Positions 28,021 through 36,770 of a stretch of 64,000 nt of DNA are shown one piece after another; the first letter of the stretch is position 1, and every line of letters starts with the position of its first letter. The notes below the pieces were generated by a model. It saw nothing but the letters and a program-made list of their open reading frames with translations. It did no database searches and was not told the origin of the DNA. This stretch comes from Nocardia sp. NBC_00565. Lineage in GTDB: Bacteria > Actinomycetota > Actinomycetes > Mycobacteriales > Mycobacteriaceae. The stretch covers positions 4,898,001 to 4,962,000 of the forward strand of contig NZ_CP107785.1 in NCBI RefSeq assembly GCF_036345915.1. Direction: 5' to 3'. The translations under genes were made by a program, and so were the position numbers.

Positions 28021-29556
28021 TCAGGTCGTGGCGGCGAGTCGGTGTGCACAGAGGGCGAGCAGCAAGGTTCCGGCCAATGCGGGCGCGCCAGGGTCATAGC
28101 CCAGTAGATCGCGGATGCGGTCCAGACGTTGGTAGAGCGATTGGCGGCCGATGTGCAGGGCCGTGGCACAGCGGGTCGGGCTGCCACCGTGGCGGAGGTA
28201 GACCTCGAGCGTCCGCGACAGGTTGCTGTGATGGGTTGTGTCCCAGGCGATCAGGGGTGCGATGGTGGTGGCGATCAGGCGGGTTCGTTCGGATTCCGGC
28301 AGCGATTCGACCACCAGTTCCGTAGCCAACTCCCGGCACGTCGAAATCGGCGTCCCCGCCAACCAATCCCGGCGATGCCGGGTGGCCAGCCGCAGCGCTG
28401 AGCGGGTGGCTTCCAGCGAGCCGGTAAGTGCGGATGACGTGAAATCGCACGGATCACCGACGACAATGGTCACCCCCTCAACAGTGTTGTTGGCGAACGA
28501 CTTTCGCAGCACCCGCACCGTCTCACCAACCGGATCGGCTCCGGATTGCTCGGCCGCGAGCACCCCATACGTCGTGGCATGAACCTCCGCGACGAGCCCG
28601 GGTCGACCGAGTTCCTTTGCCACAGTGTCCAAGAGGCGGGCGGCGATACGCGCGTCGGGAGCGTCGATCGCGACCGGGATCAATGTGCGCCCTGATAGCG
28701 CGGGCAGCCCGGCCGCCGCGGCCCGCACCTTCAGATCCGCCTGCCGAATCGGCTTACCGTCCAACAGATCCGCCAGCAGCGTCAACGCCGCCAGCTGCGG
28801 ACGCCCCGTCTGCGCACCCGAATTCGTCAGCGCCACACCGAGACTCGGTGCAGACTGCGCCAGCACCTCGGCGAGTATGACATCGTCTAGTACGGATCCC
28901 GGTCCCGCGGTGAGCGTTCCCCAATTGTTGTCCCGCGCACGGATCGGCGCGGACGCGACGGCCGATTCGACCGCGGCCCAGGCCGACCGGTCGTCGTCCA
29001 CACCGTGCGCCGCGATCAAAGCGCCATTCCCACTGGTCACGATCAACGCACACCCGGTGACCGCGCCGATCCTGGCGAGCAGATGCGCCAATCCATTGCC
29101 CGCGGCCAGCTCCTTAATGACATCGCGCGCGAGATCATTGAGCAACCGCAGCGCCGACACCTCGCGGGACACGATCTCGGTATTGGCGGCGCGACACAGA
29201 TCGATGAACGGCACCACGGTGCGCAGCGCGATCAACGGCAGTCCATTGCGCGAGGCCTCCTCCACCATGTCCGGCGGCATGGCATCGAAGGTGCGGCCCA
29301 ACTCGAATGCCACCCCGGAGACGCCGCGACCCGCGATCTCACGCAGGTAATGCCGCCGCGTCCCGGCATCGACGCCCGCCAGGCCCAGCCCGGTGGTGAG
29401 CAGCAGTTCACCGCCGGACAGCAACGGGCTGATCTCGTAGATCTCACTGGAGTGCACCCAGCGCACCGACCGCCCCAACCGGCTGCGACCAGCGAGAACG
29501 AGCGGATCGGCCGCGCTGAACTGGTCGGCGAGTAGCTCGCGAACGGTGGGCAGCAT
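28021..29556 (-). CDS. PucR family transcriptional regulator (nucleobase module)
   Basis: 511 residues. The PucR N-domain (MLPTVRELLADQFSA, then RWVHSSEIYEISPLLSGGELLLTTG split by short gaps), a GGDEF-like middle and a C-terminal HTH_30 (HGGSPTRCATALHIGRQSLY) are clear. It is divergent from the cytosine deaminase gene with an 84-bp gap and tail-to-tail with the permease. It probably responds to a nucleobase or its catabolite and controls both flanking genes. It is only distantly similar to the PucR at 15300. Confidence 0.88.
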   Translation of the reverse strand: MLPTVRELLADQFSAADPLVLAGRSRLGRSVRWVHSSEIYEISPLLSGGELLLTTGLGLAGVDAGTRRHYLREIAGRGVSGVAFELGRTFDAMPPDMVEEASRNGLPLIALRTVVPFIDLCRAANTEIVSREVSALRLLNDLARDVIKELAAGNGLAHLLARIGAVTGCALIVTSGNGALIAAHGVDDDRSAWAAVESAVASAPIRARDNNWGTLTAGPGSVLDDVILAEVLAQSAPSLGVALTNSGAQTGRPQLAALTLLADLLDGKPIRQADLKVRAAAAGLPALSGRTLIPVAIDAPDARIAARLLDTVAKELGRPGLVAEVHATTYGVLAAEQSGADPVGETVRVLRKSFANNTVEGVTIVVGDPCDFTSSALTGSLEATRSALRLATRHRRDWLAGTPISTCRELATELVVESLPESERTRLIATTIAPLIAWDTTHHSNLSRTLEVYLRHGGSPTRCATALHIGRQSLYQRLDRIRDLLGYDPGAPALAGTLLLALCAHRLAATT

Positions 29557-29640
29557 ACGGTCATCTTGTCACCCCGAGTCTCGATCCGAGCGGACGAACT
29601 GTACGTTGCGGTGGCCACCTCCTTCCTGGATGTTGGAGCC

Positions 29641-30111
29641 ATGACGCAGGCGATACCGGCACGGCAACTGCTAGAGGTGGCTTACGACGAGGCACTGCGC
29701 GGCCTGGCGGAGGGCGGAGTCCCGATCGGCGCGGCCCTGTTCGCGGCCGACGGCACGCTGCTCGGGCGCGGCCACAATCGGCGCGTGCAGTCCGGCGATC
29801 CCAGCATCCACGCCGAAACCGATGCGTTCCGCAATGCGGGCCGCCGCCGCGACTACGGCTCGACCATCATGGTGACGACGCTGTCGCCGTGCTGGTACTG
29901 CAGCGGGCTGGTGCGCCAGTTCGGCATCGGCGCGGTCATAATCGGGGAATCGCGGACCTTCCACGGCGGACACGATTGGCTCGCCGAAAACGGCGTCGCG
30001 GTCACTGTGCTCGAGGACCAGCGCTGTATCGACCTGATGACCGAGTTCATCGCCGAGCAGCCCGCGCTCTGGAACGAGGACATCGGCGTCGCCGAGAGGA
30101 CCGAAGCATGA
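29641..30111 (+). CDS. Cytosine deaminase, yeast Fcy1-like
   Basis: 156 residues of the CDA superfamily: zinc ligands His57, Cys84 and Cys87 and catalytic Glu59 in SIHAETDAF and LSPCWYC. Beyond these motifs the whole protein resembles the fungal cytosine deaminase: AYDEALRGLAEGGVPIGAAL near the start, GRGHNRRVQ, and the ending FIAEQPALWNEDIG, which matches the Fcy1 C-terminus. It should convert cytosine to uracil. E. coli CodA is an unrelated amidohydrolase. The stop overlaps the next ATG (ATGA), so it is coupled to the oxygenase. Confidence 0.85.
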   Translation: MTQAIPARQLLEVAYDEALRGLAEGGVPIGAALFAADGTLLGRGHNRRVQSGDPSIHAETDAFRNAGRRRDYGSTIMVTTLSPCWYCSGLVRQFGIGAVIIGESRTFHGGHDWLAENGVAVTVLEDQRCIDLMTEFIAEQPALWNEDIGVAERTEA

Positions 30112-31067
30112 CTGCGATTACTTCGATCGACCTGGCGCGATGGCGGGCGGGCGGACCGGCCGCGGCGCAGGTCGAACGCGACGTGGACGAGGGATTGCGG
30201 CGCGCCGGATTCCTGCTGGTCTACGGGCACGGCATACCGGCGGAACTGCCCGCACGGGTGCGTGCGGCCGCCCGCCGGTTCTTCGCGCTGCCGGATGAGG
30301 TGAAGGAACGTTATGCCGTCACCGTCGGCGGTCGCGGCTGGATCGGTCCGGGCAAGGAGGCCAACGGATATGCCGAGGGCACCGAGACCCCACCCGATCT
30401 CAAGGAGACCTACGCCGTCGGCGCGGACACCCGCACCGGCGATCCGTCGGTCGACGACGTCTGGTTCCTGCCGAACGTCTGGCCCGAAGAGGTGCTCGAG
30501 CTGCGCGAGCTGATGACCGCCTACACCACCGCCATGCGTACCCTGTCCGACGAGCTGCTCGCGCTGTTCGCCGCCGCGCTTCAGTTGCCCGCCAATCCTT
30601 TCCAAGGTCTCGCCGGGCGTCCGACGTGGACCTGCAATATCAACCACTACCCGCCGCTGACCGTGGTCGGCGCACCTGAACCGGGCCAATTCCGCATCGG
30701 TCCGCACACCGACTTCGGCACCGTCACCGTGCTGGACCGCGAGCCCGGCGCAGGCGGGCTGCAGGTGTTCACCGAGGAAGCGGGCTGGGCCGACGCGCCC
30801 TATGACCCGGCCGCGCTGACCGTGAATATCGGTGACCTGCTTGCCTATTGGAGCGGCGAGCGCTGGCCGTCGGGCAGGCACCGGGTGCTGCCGCCGCAAT
30901 CGGAGGCGCCGGAAGAGGATCTGGTATCGCTGATCTATTTCTACGAGCTCGACCACGACGCCGTCGTCACCCCGTTGGAGCCGCCGATCGGCCGGGTGCG
31001 CGGGCTCGGGCCGGTGGTGTCGGCGGAGTTCCTGCGTACCAGGCTGGACGCGATAACCATCGGCTGA
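30108..31067 (+). CDS. 2-oxoglutarate/Fe(II) oxygenase, isopenicillin-N-synthase fold (thymine-hydroxylase-like?)
   Basis: 319 residues. The DIOX_N region (GLRRAGFLLVYGHGIP, RRFFALPDEVKERYAV) and the C-terminal 2OG-FeII_Oxy domain are present with iron ligands His200 and Asp202 (PHTDFGTVTVL) and His258 (GRHRVLPP). Members oxidise small molecules; fungal thymine-7-hydroxylase belongs to this fold. Coupling to an Fcy1-like cytosine deaminase and an NCS1 permease suggests a pyrimidine base such as thymine or 5-methylcytosine as substrate. That is inference from context. A strong terminator follows at 31083. Confidence 0.82.
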   Translation: MTAITSIDLARWRAGGPAAAQVERDVDEGLRRAGFLLVYGHGIPAELPARVRAAARRFFALPDEVKERYAVTVGGRGWIGPGKEANGYAEGTETPPDLKETYAVGADTRTGDPSVDDVWFLPNVWPEEVLELRELMTAYTTAMRTLSDELLALFAAALQLPANPFQGLAGRPTWTCNINHYPPLTVVGAPEPGQFRIGPHTDFGTVTVLDREPGAGGLQVFTEEAGWADAPYDPAALTVNIGDLLAYWSGERWPSGRHRVLPPQSEAPEEDLVSLIYFYELDHDAVVTPLEPPIGRVRGLGPVVSAEFLRTRLDAITIG

Positions 31068-31082
31068 GGCCGAATTGTCGAC

Positions 31083-31105
31083 GGGGCTCGGCTATCCCGA
31101 GCCCC
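31083..31105. terminator. Intrinsic terminator after the 2OG oxygenase
   Basis: A 9-bp perfect stem (GGGGCTCGG ... CCGAGCCCC, loop CTATC) lies 16 bases past the stop codon. Confidence 0.8.
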
Positions 31106-31112
31106 ATCGACA

Positions 31113-31301
31113 TCAGAACGCCGGGTAGTCCTGCACCCAGTTGAAGCCACGGCTGCGCAGCGGGAAGCTGTGCAGATCGACCTGCCGCAGCGAAATAGCC
31201 GAAGAACTGCCGTCCCGCCCACTCGATGACCGGGCTCCGTCGCAGGGATGACCCCGACCTCCCTTCGGAGTACGTGCCAGCACCACCACGACGGCTGTCA
31301 A
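31113..31301 (-). CDS. Small ORF of doubtful status, possible gene remnant
   Basis: A 62-codon frame ending LHSFPLRSRGFNWVQDYPAF stops 8 bases before the terminator on its strand, and its last 30 residues look protein-like. The first half (Arg/Ser/Gly-rich) does not. It may be the 3' end of a lost gene. This is all I see in the 343-bp gap between the oxygenase and the phosphotransferase apart from the terminator and the phosphotransferase ribosome-binding site. Confidence 0.25.
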   Translation of the reverse strand: MTAVVVVLARTPKGGRGHPCDGARSSSGRDGSSSAISLRQVDLHSFPLRSRGFNWVQDYPAF

Positions 31302-31410
31302 GCCCGAATGTCACCCAGTGAGGGTCGCTCGATTTCTTCGAATTTTTGCGGTAGGCGCCGACTAGAACGCGTTACAGTCGCGGCAGGCACATGCGTCAGG
31401 AGGACAAAGA

Positions 31411-32541
31411 ATGGCCGATGATCCCGATCCCACCGCGCGGCGACAGCTGACCGTCAGCGCGCGGGACCTCGACACGCTCGCCGAGGATCTGTCCCGGTGG
31501 CTGGGCGATAAGGTCGCCGCGGACCGCCCGCCGACGATCTCGGCACTGTCGCGGCCGCAGGGCGCGGGGATGTCGAGTCCGACGGTGCTGTTCGACGCCG
31601 AATGGAGCGTGGACGGGCGAACCGAGCGCGGTTCGTTCGTGGCCAGGATGACCCCGGAGGCGGATTCGTTTCCGGTCTTCGAAAACTACGATCTGGAGTT
31701 GCAATACCGGATCATGGCCGGGGTCGCGGCCGCCTCCGATGTGCCCGTGCCGCAACTGTACTGGCTGGAGACCGACGAGAAGCCGCTCGGCACAAAGTTT
31801 TTCGTCATGCGGCGAATCGATGGCCGGGTGCCGGCGGACAATCCGCCCTATGTGTTCATCGGCTGGCTCTTCGACGCGACTCCCGAGCAACGCGCGGAGC
31901 TGACCGCGAAGACCGTCGAGGTACTCGCGAAAGTGCACGAAATCCCCGACCCGGCAGCACGATTCCCGATGCTGGACGGCCCGGGTCAGGCGCTGCGCAG
32001 GCATGTCGAGTGGCATCGCGACTGGTACCGCTGGGCGTTGGCCGATGACGGCTACCCGATCCCGCTGATCGAGCGGACCTTCGACTGGCTCGACGCGCAC
32101 TGGCCCACCGATCCCGGCCCCGATGTGCTCAGCTGGGGCGACTCACGACCCGGCAACGTCCTGTACGACGGCTTCACCCCGGTCGGCGTACTCGACTGGG
32201 AGATGGCCGGACTCGGCCCGCGCGAGCTGGATATCGCCTGGCTCATCTTCATCCACCGTTTCTTCCAGGACCTCGCCACCCGATTCGATCAGCCCGGGCT
32301 GCCGGACTTCCTGCGCCGCGATGCGGTCGTCGCGAAATACGAAGAGATCACCGGATATACGGTCCGCGATCTCGACTTCTACATCGTCTATTCCGCGCTG
32401 CGGCACGCGATCGTGATGGCCAGGGTCAAGCGCCGGATGATCCATTTCGGCGAGGACACCGACACTCCCGATCGCGACGACTACGTGATGCACCGAGCAA
32501 GCCTGGAGGCGCTGCTCGACGGAACCTACGAATGGGATTAG
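31411..32541 (+). CDS. Phosphotransferase family protein (APH/ACAD10-like kinase fold)
   Basis: 376 residues of the aminoglycoside-phosphotransferase-like kinase fold: FFVMRRIDGRVPAD in the hinge, the catalytic loop LSWGDSRPGNVLYDG and the metal-binding GVLDWEMAGLGPRELDIAW. Such proteins in actinomycetes often accompany acyl-CoA metabolism genes and may phosphorylate hydroxyacyl or small-molecule substrates rather than antibiotics. AGGAGG lies 8 bases before the ATG. The next gene starts within its last codons, so they form an operon. Confidence 0.85.
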   Translation: MADDPDPTARRQLTVSARDLDTLAEDLSRWLGDKVAADRPPTISALSRPQGAGMSSPTVLFDAEWSVDGRTERGSFVARMTPEADSFPVFENYDLELQYRIMAGVAAASDVPVPQLYWLETDEKPLGTKFFVMRRIDGRVPADNPPYVFIGWLFDATPEQRAELTAKTVEVLAKVHEIPDPAARFPMLDGPGQALRRHVEWHRDWYRWALADDGYPIPLIERTFDWLDAHWPTDPGPDVLSWGDSRPGNVLYDGFTPVGVLDWEMAGLGPRELDIAWLIFIHRFFQDLATRFDQPGLPDFLRRDAVVAKYEEITGYTVRDLDFYIVYSALRHAIVMARVKRRMIHFGEDTDTPDRDDYVMHRASLEALLDGTYEWD

Positions 32542-33680
32542 AGAAAATCATGGCTGCTTCTGACGGTCGCTCCGCCGGCTCCGCTCCCTCGCCCCTCGAC
32601 GAATACCCCATCCACCAGACGCACCTGTCGATGGCCCGGGTGGCCAGCAGCGACCGGAACTTCTACGACAGAAGCTATTTCAACGGCCACGACCGCGACG
32701 GCGGCACCTTCTTAGTCACCGGCGCCGGCGTCTATCCGAACCTCGGAGTGATCGACGCCTACGCCGCGGTCCGGCGCGGTGATATCCAGCGCTCGGTCCG
32801 CTTCTCCGACGCGCTGGGCGATCGCGAGATGAACCTGCGCGTCGGCGGCTACCGCATCGAGGTACAGGAACCGCTGCAGCGGATCCGGGTCATCTGCGAA
32901 CACGACGATCTCGGCTTCGACCTCACCTGGCACGGATCGTTCCCGACCGTCGAGGAACAGCCGCATCTGATCCTCAACGGCAATCGCCCGATCATCCAGG
33001 CGACGCGCTTCGCGCAGGTCGGCTCGTGGGCGGGGACGCTGCACGTCGATGGCACGGACTTCACCGTCGACCCGGCCGTTTGGATGGGCACGCGGGACCG
33101 TTCCTGGGGCATCCGCCCGGTCGGCGAACCGGAGCCGCCGGGCCGCGCCGCCGCCGAACCGTCGGGCGGGTTCTGGTGGATGTATGTACCGATTCGCTTC
33201 GACGATTTCGCGATCGTGGTGATCCTGCAGGAGGAGCCGGACGGCAGACGCACCCTCAACGATGCCGTGCGCGTCTTCCCGGACGGCCGCACCGAACAGC
33301 TGGGCTGGCCGCGCTACCACATCGAATACCGTTCCGGCACAAGGCATCCTATCGGCGCTCGACTGGAACTCAGCACTCCCGACGGCAAGCCGCTCGAGGT
33401 CGAGATCCGGACCGTCACCAATGTCGCCCTACACGTCGGCTGCGGCTACGGCGGCGATCCGGACTGGCTGCACGGCCGCTGGATGGGCCGCGACTGGGCC
33501 TCCAGCAGCAGCTACGACCTCACCGATCCGGCCATCGCGAGCCGCGTTCCCTTCGGGGTCATCGACCATGTCGCGCATGCTCGCTGCGGTGAAGCCGAGG
33601 GCTGGGGGCTGTTCGAGCATGCGAGCCTCGGGCGCCACGATCCCACCGGCTTCGCCGACTGGGGTTCTGTCGCGCCGTAA
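32532..33680 (+). CDS. Conserved hypothetical protein, lipocalin/AttH-like
   Basis: 382 residues, almost all beta, without signal peptide or membrane helix. Strands such as GGTFLVTGAGVYPNLGVIDAYA, then DFTVDPAVWMGTRDRSWGIRP and GFWWMYVPIRFDDFAIVVIL (with gaps between) suggest a twin-lipocalin AttH-type fold as in carotenoid hydratase-like proteins. I cannot name a reaction. ATG 32532 overlaps the phosphotransferase end; ATG 32550 is an alternative. Coexpression with the phosphotransferase suggests a shared hydrophobic or acyl substrate. A strong terminator follows. Confidence 0.7.
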   Translation: MGLEKIMAASDGRSAGSAPSPLDEYPIHQTHLSMARVASSDRNFYDRSYFNGHDRDGGTFLVTGAGVYPNLGVIDAYAAVRRGDIQRSVRFSDALGDREMNLRVGGYRIEVQEPLQRIRVICEHDDLGFDLTWHGSFPTVEEQPHLILNGNRPIIQATRFAQVGSWAGTLHVDGTDFTVDPAVWMGTRDRSWGIRPVGEPEPPGRAAAEPSGGFWWMYVPIRFDDFAIVVILQEEPDGRRTLNDAVRVFPDGRTEQLGWPRYHIEYRSGTRHPIGARLELSTPDGKPLEVEIRTVTNVALHVGCGYGGDPDWLHGRWMGRDWASSSSYDLTDPAIASRVPFGVIDHVAHARCGEAEGWGLFEHASLGRHDPTGFADWGSVAP

Positions 33681-33684
33681 GTCA

Positions 33685-33720
33685 CTCGGGCGGGCACGTG
33701 CTGGCGCGTGCCCGCCCGAG
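33685..33720 (+). terminator. Intrinsic terminator
   Basis: A 14-bp perfect stem (CTCGGGCGGGCACG ... CGTGCCCGCCCGAG) starts 4 bases after the lipocalin-like stop codon. Confidence 0.88.
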
Positions 33721-33979
33721 CTTCAGACCACGGGGCGACCCAGCTCGGGACGTTTGACGTAATCGGTCAGTCCGATCCCGTTCCCGTTGAGCGAGTCTCA
33801 GCGATTCTCTCGCCGAGGCCCTTCCTGCTTCACCGGCCACTGCCGACTCCCGGAGGAGTTGAGGTCTTACGTGGCCTCCACGAGGCGTTTATCCTCTCCG
33901 GGCAACTTCCCGGCGAGTACTGCGATCCAGAGCATAACCGAATAACACTGACCCACGCTGGGAAACTGCTCATTAGTTT
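33721..33979. other. Intergenic, no gene seen
   Basis: About 260 bp between the terminator and the stop of the truncated VOC gene. Base composition is less GC-rich than the neighbours, and both strands have frequent stops in most frames. I recognise nothing. It replaces the expected 3' end of the VOC gene. Confidence 0.5.
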
Positions 33980-34315
33980 TCAACCCCACGGATCGGAAAC
34001 CTCGACGCTCCACCCAGTGCCGACCTCGAATGGCACGGTGATCACTTGCACGCCAATCTCTTCCAGCTCGGCCGCCGCGGCCAGCGCATCGGGCACCTCC
34101 AGCCACAACCGCATCCCCGACAGCCCGCTCTCCCCTGCTCGCGGATCCACCCGAGCCATCACCCCCGCCACCTCGCCCCCGACGTCGAACATCGCAATCC
34201 CCTGCTCCGGCAACGTGAACTTGACCGCCAAACCGAGTGCACCCGCGTAGAATCGGACCGCCGCATCCAGGTCACCGACCGGAACCAGCACGTTGTCGAT
34301 ACCTCGGATCTCCAT
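33980..34315 (-). CDS. VOC (glyoxalase-fold) protein, 3'-truncated
   Basis: 111 residues from ATG 34315: MEIRGIDNVLVPVGDLDAAV opens a single vicinal-oxygen-chelate domain, with GLAVKFTLPEQGIAMFDVGG and LWLEVPDALAAAAELEEIGV following. VOC domains of this type normally end in SDPWGNVIGFTD or similar; here the frame stops right after SDPWG (TGA at 33982-33980). None of the three frames beyond continues the motif, so it is not a simple frameshift. The last beta strand is therefore lost, although most of the fold remains. Function unknown. Confidence 0.7.
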   Translation of the reverse strand: MEIRGIDNVLVPVGDLDAAVRFYAGALGLAVKFTLPEQGIAMFDVGGEVAGVMARVDPRAGESGLSGMRLWLEVPDALAAAAELEEIGVQVITVPFEVGTGWSVEVSDPWG

Positions 34316-34454
34316 CCGGTCATGAAACCACGCCGGCACCGCGCCTCGCGGTCTCGTCGCCGAATCGTGGAGAACTCCCGCAACCGAGAAGAACCCCTGC
34401 GGGCGCGCCGGATCCCTGTCATCCTGAGTTTGCCTCGCCGAATTGTCTTGCTGA

Positions 34455-34625
34455 ATAACGCCGTCTCGACTCTCAGCGCTGGTCCGCCGATAGACGAGCG
34501 GGGCGGCAAGCACTACTCCGTCAACCGGGGCGCTCTGGGCAGGCTACGGGCGAGGTGGTGCGCACAGATTTGTGGATCGCCAAACCCGATCCGCTCAGGG
34601 ATGACCAACGGCACCACGCCGTCCC
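34455..34625 (-). repeat. Degenerate second copy of the cobE 3' end
   Basis: On the minus strand the reading VPLVIPER, then PVDGVVLAAPL, echoes the cobE C-terminus (GPLVIPKR, then TVDGIVLAAAL). The DNA agrees in two blocks: GGCAAGCACTACTCCGTC at 34505-34522 versus GGCGAGCACTATTCCGTC at 34664-34681, and a second block around 34593-34610 versus 34690-34707. About 60 bp of unrelated sequence and frameshifts separate the blocks. It lies just downstream of cobE. Confidence 0.5.
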
Positions 34626-34990
34626 GGCTCTCGACGACGATCTGTCGAGGGGGCAAGCGCTGCGGCGAGCACTATTCCGTCGACGGTCCGCTTGGGGATG
34701 ACGAGCGGTCCGTCGGCGGCGAGTAGTGCGGCGGCCTCGGCGACGCTGGTGGTGCCGAGTGCGGCAGCGGTGCGTGTCGAGGGGTTGGGTACGGCGACTC
34801 GGGCGAGTTCGGCTGCCGTGTAGGCACGGACCGGTACGCCCAACTGGGTTGCGACGACACGAAGGCCGAGTTCTTCGGCGCGACGGTCGATGGTGGCGAT
34901 ACAGGCGATGGGCTTGTCGCCCACCACTTCTCGTAGCGCTGCCAGAAGCCGGTCCGCCGATGTACCCGGCCGAATTCCCAGCCCGACCAC
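34595..34990 (-). CDS. cobE: Cobalamin biosynthesis protein CobE / CbiG C-terminal domain
   Basis: About 131 residues: VVGLGIRPGTSADRLLAAL is the CobE/CbiG_C opening, followed by IACIATIDRRAEELGL and VPVRAYTAAELARVAVPNPS, then GPLVIPKRTVDGIVLAAA. The family acts at the precorrin-5 stage (acetaldehyde extrusion as part of CbiG). Start is uncertain: GTG 34990 fits the domain; GTG 35068 adds a tail. The frame also reads through a duplicated segment near 35100 (LPAVGLSRGRCALPLVGLSR). It follows cobB on the same strand. A degenerate copy of its 3' end lies downstream. Confidence 0.75.
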   Translation of the reverse strand: MVGLGIRPGTSADRLLAALREVVGDKPIACIATIDRRAEELGLRVVATQLGVPVRAYTAAELARVAVPNPSTRTAAALGTTSVAEAAALLAADGPLVIPKRTVDGIVLAAALAPSTDRRREPGRRGAVGHP

Positions 34991-35159
34991 CAGTTCGGGC
35001 TGTCGTGAACGCGAGTCGAGCGATGCAACCGAGGTACCGAGCCGCAGCGCGGGGGTATCCGGTTGCACGGGTGTGGACGCAAGGCGCCTCCGCGACAACC
35101 CAACGAGCGGGAGCGCACAACGCCCCCGTGACAACCCAACGGCTGGTAGCGCGGGGGCG

Positions 35160-36770
35160 TCAGGTGGCGGCACGGGCATTGGCGTATCGGGTGGCTGTGG
35201 TGACGAAACGGCTTGTGGCTTCGGGGTTTCCGGCAGGGTGGGTGTGCAGGTAGGAGGCGTGTACGCGGTGGACGAGAGCGCCCTCGCGGATGCGATCTCC
35301 GCCGACGTGCCAACCCCAGGCGGCGGTGTCGTCGCCACGGGCGACAAGTCGAGTGCGGTGGAATTCGTGGCCGCGCACGCGCTCTCCCGCCCGCCACAGC
35401 GGGGAATCGGCGAGCGCCACCGCATCTCGGTAGCCGAGGGTGAGGCGCGGACCGAATTCCGCTGTCGCATCGACCACACCCGCCATCGGGTGACCGTCGA
35501 GCGACCGAGCGAGATACAGCAGCCCAGCGCATTCCGCGTGCACCGGAAGCCCGGCCCGCACCTGCGCACCGACCTGCGCCAGCAGCCGAGCATTCGCCGC
35601 CAGTGCCGCCGCATGCTCCTCCGGAAACCCACCCGGCAACACCAATCCCGCGGTACCGGTGGGCAGTTCATCCTGCAACGGATCGAAGACAACAACCCGA
35701 GCCCCCGCCGCCACCAACAACTCCCGATGCTCGGCATACCCAAAGGTGAACGCGGCCCCACCAGCCATCGCAATCACCGGCTCGAATCCCGCTGCCGCAC
35801 CAGCGGTGACGGAGAACATCCCCTCGCCGAATCCCCTGGCCACAACTCCGGCCGTAACCTCCCCAGCTCCGGCAGCTCGCGCGACTCCAGAATCGTCGGT
35901 GCGACCTAATCCCATTGCAACCCCATCACCCGGACCAGCAGTCGCACCCCTCGAGCCGGCTTCCGGCCGCGATGCACTGCTCCCGGCGAGCGCCGCTCGT
36001 TCGGACGCCGACTGCGCGGCGGCGCGGACGGCGGTCACGGGATCCCATGCGGGACCGGTCACGGTCGAGTCGGCAAGTCGGGCTATGGCGGCCAGATCGA
36101 CATGGGCGGCAACGAGATTCGTCATTGCTTCGACGGCGGCTGTGGCGGCGGGGCCGTGCTCGACGGCGGGGATCAGGCCGAGATGGCGGGAGGGGACCTC
36201 GAGTTCGCTCATGCGCGGCAGCGAACCGAGGACGGGGAGGCCCACTCGGTCGCAGGCCGCGCGGAGGACCTGGTCGTGGCGTTCGCTGCCGACGCGGTTC
36301 AGGATGACGCCGCCGAGGCGGATCGCGGCGTCGAAGGTGGCGAAGCCGTGCAGCAGGGCGGCGAGGCTCTGGCTGTGGCCGCGGGCGTCGACGACCAATA
36401 TCACTGGCGCGCCCAGTAATCCGGCGACCTGAGCGGTGGATCCCTCGGCGATCGCCGCGGATTGGTTCTCGTCGATGCGCCCGTCGAACAGCCCCATCAC
36501 GCCCTCGACCACCGCCAGATCACAGCCGTCGGCACCGTGGCGATACAGCGGCACAACTCGTTCCGCGCCGACGAGCACGGGATCGAGATTGCGCCCCGGC
36601 CGCCCAGCAGCCAGCCCGTGATACCCAGGATCGATGTAATCCGGGCCCACCTTGAAAGGCGCAACCCGGTGCCCCGCCCGCCGCAGCGCCCCGATCAAAC
36701 CCGTTGCCACCGTGGTCTTCCCACTCCCCGAAGCCGGAGCCGCGATCACCACCGCCGGAACCGCCCTCAC
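35160..36770 (-). CDS. cobB: Cobyrinic (or hydrogenobyrinic) acid a,c-diamide synthase
   Basis: A two-domain enzyme of about 536 residues: an N-terminal dethiobiotin-synthase-like ATPase with the P-loop APASGSGKTT and KVGPDYIDPGYH, and a C-terminal glutamine amidotransferase-like domain with the nucleophile Cys in LPVHAECAGLLYLARSLDG and a His in VHASYLHTHPAG. It amidates the a and c side chains of the corrin ring using glutamine. An Ala/Gly-rich linker (about 265-315) is longer than usual. GTG 36770 and GTG 36791 are both possible starts. Between cobO and cobE. Confidence 0.93.
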   Translation of the reverse strand: MRAVPAVVIAAPASGSGKTTVATGLIGALRRAGHRVAPFKVGPDYIDPGYHGLAAGRPGRNLDPVLVGAERVVPLYRHGADGCDLAVVEGVMGLFDGRIDENQSAAIAEGSTAQVAGLLGAPVILVVDARGHSQSLAALLHGFATFDAAIRLGGVILNRVGSERHDQVLRAACDRVGLPVLGSLPRMSELEVPSRHLGLIPAVEHGPAATAAVEAMTNLVAAHVDLAAIARLADSTVTGPAWDPVTAVRAAAQSASERAALAGSSASRPEAGSRGATAGPGDGVAMGLGRTDDSGVARAAGAGEVTAGVVARGFGEGMFSVTAGAAAGFEPVIAMAGGAAFTFGYAEHRELLVAAGARVVVFDPLQDELPTGTAGLVLPGGFPEEHAAALAANARLLAQVGAQVRAGLPVHAECAGLLYLARSLDGHPMAGVVDATAEFGPRLTLGYRDAVALADSPLWRAGERVRGHEFHRTRLVARGDDTAAWGWHVGGDRIREGALVHRVHASYLHTHPAGNPEATSRFVTTATRYANARAAT

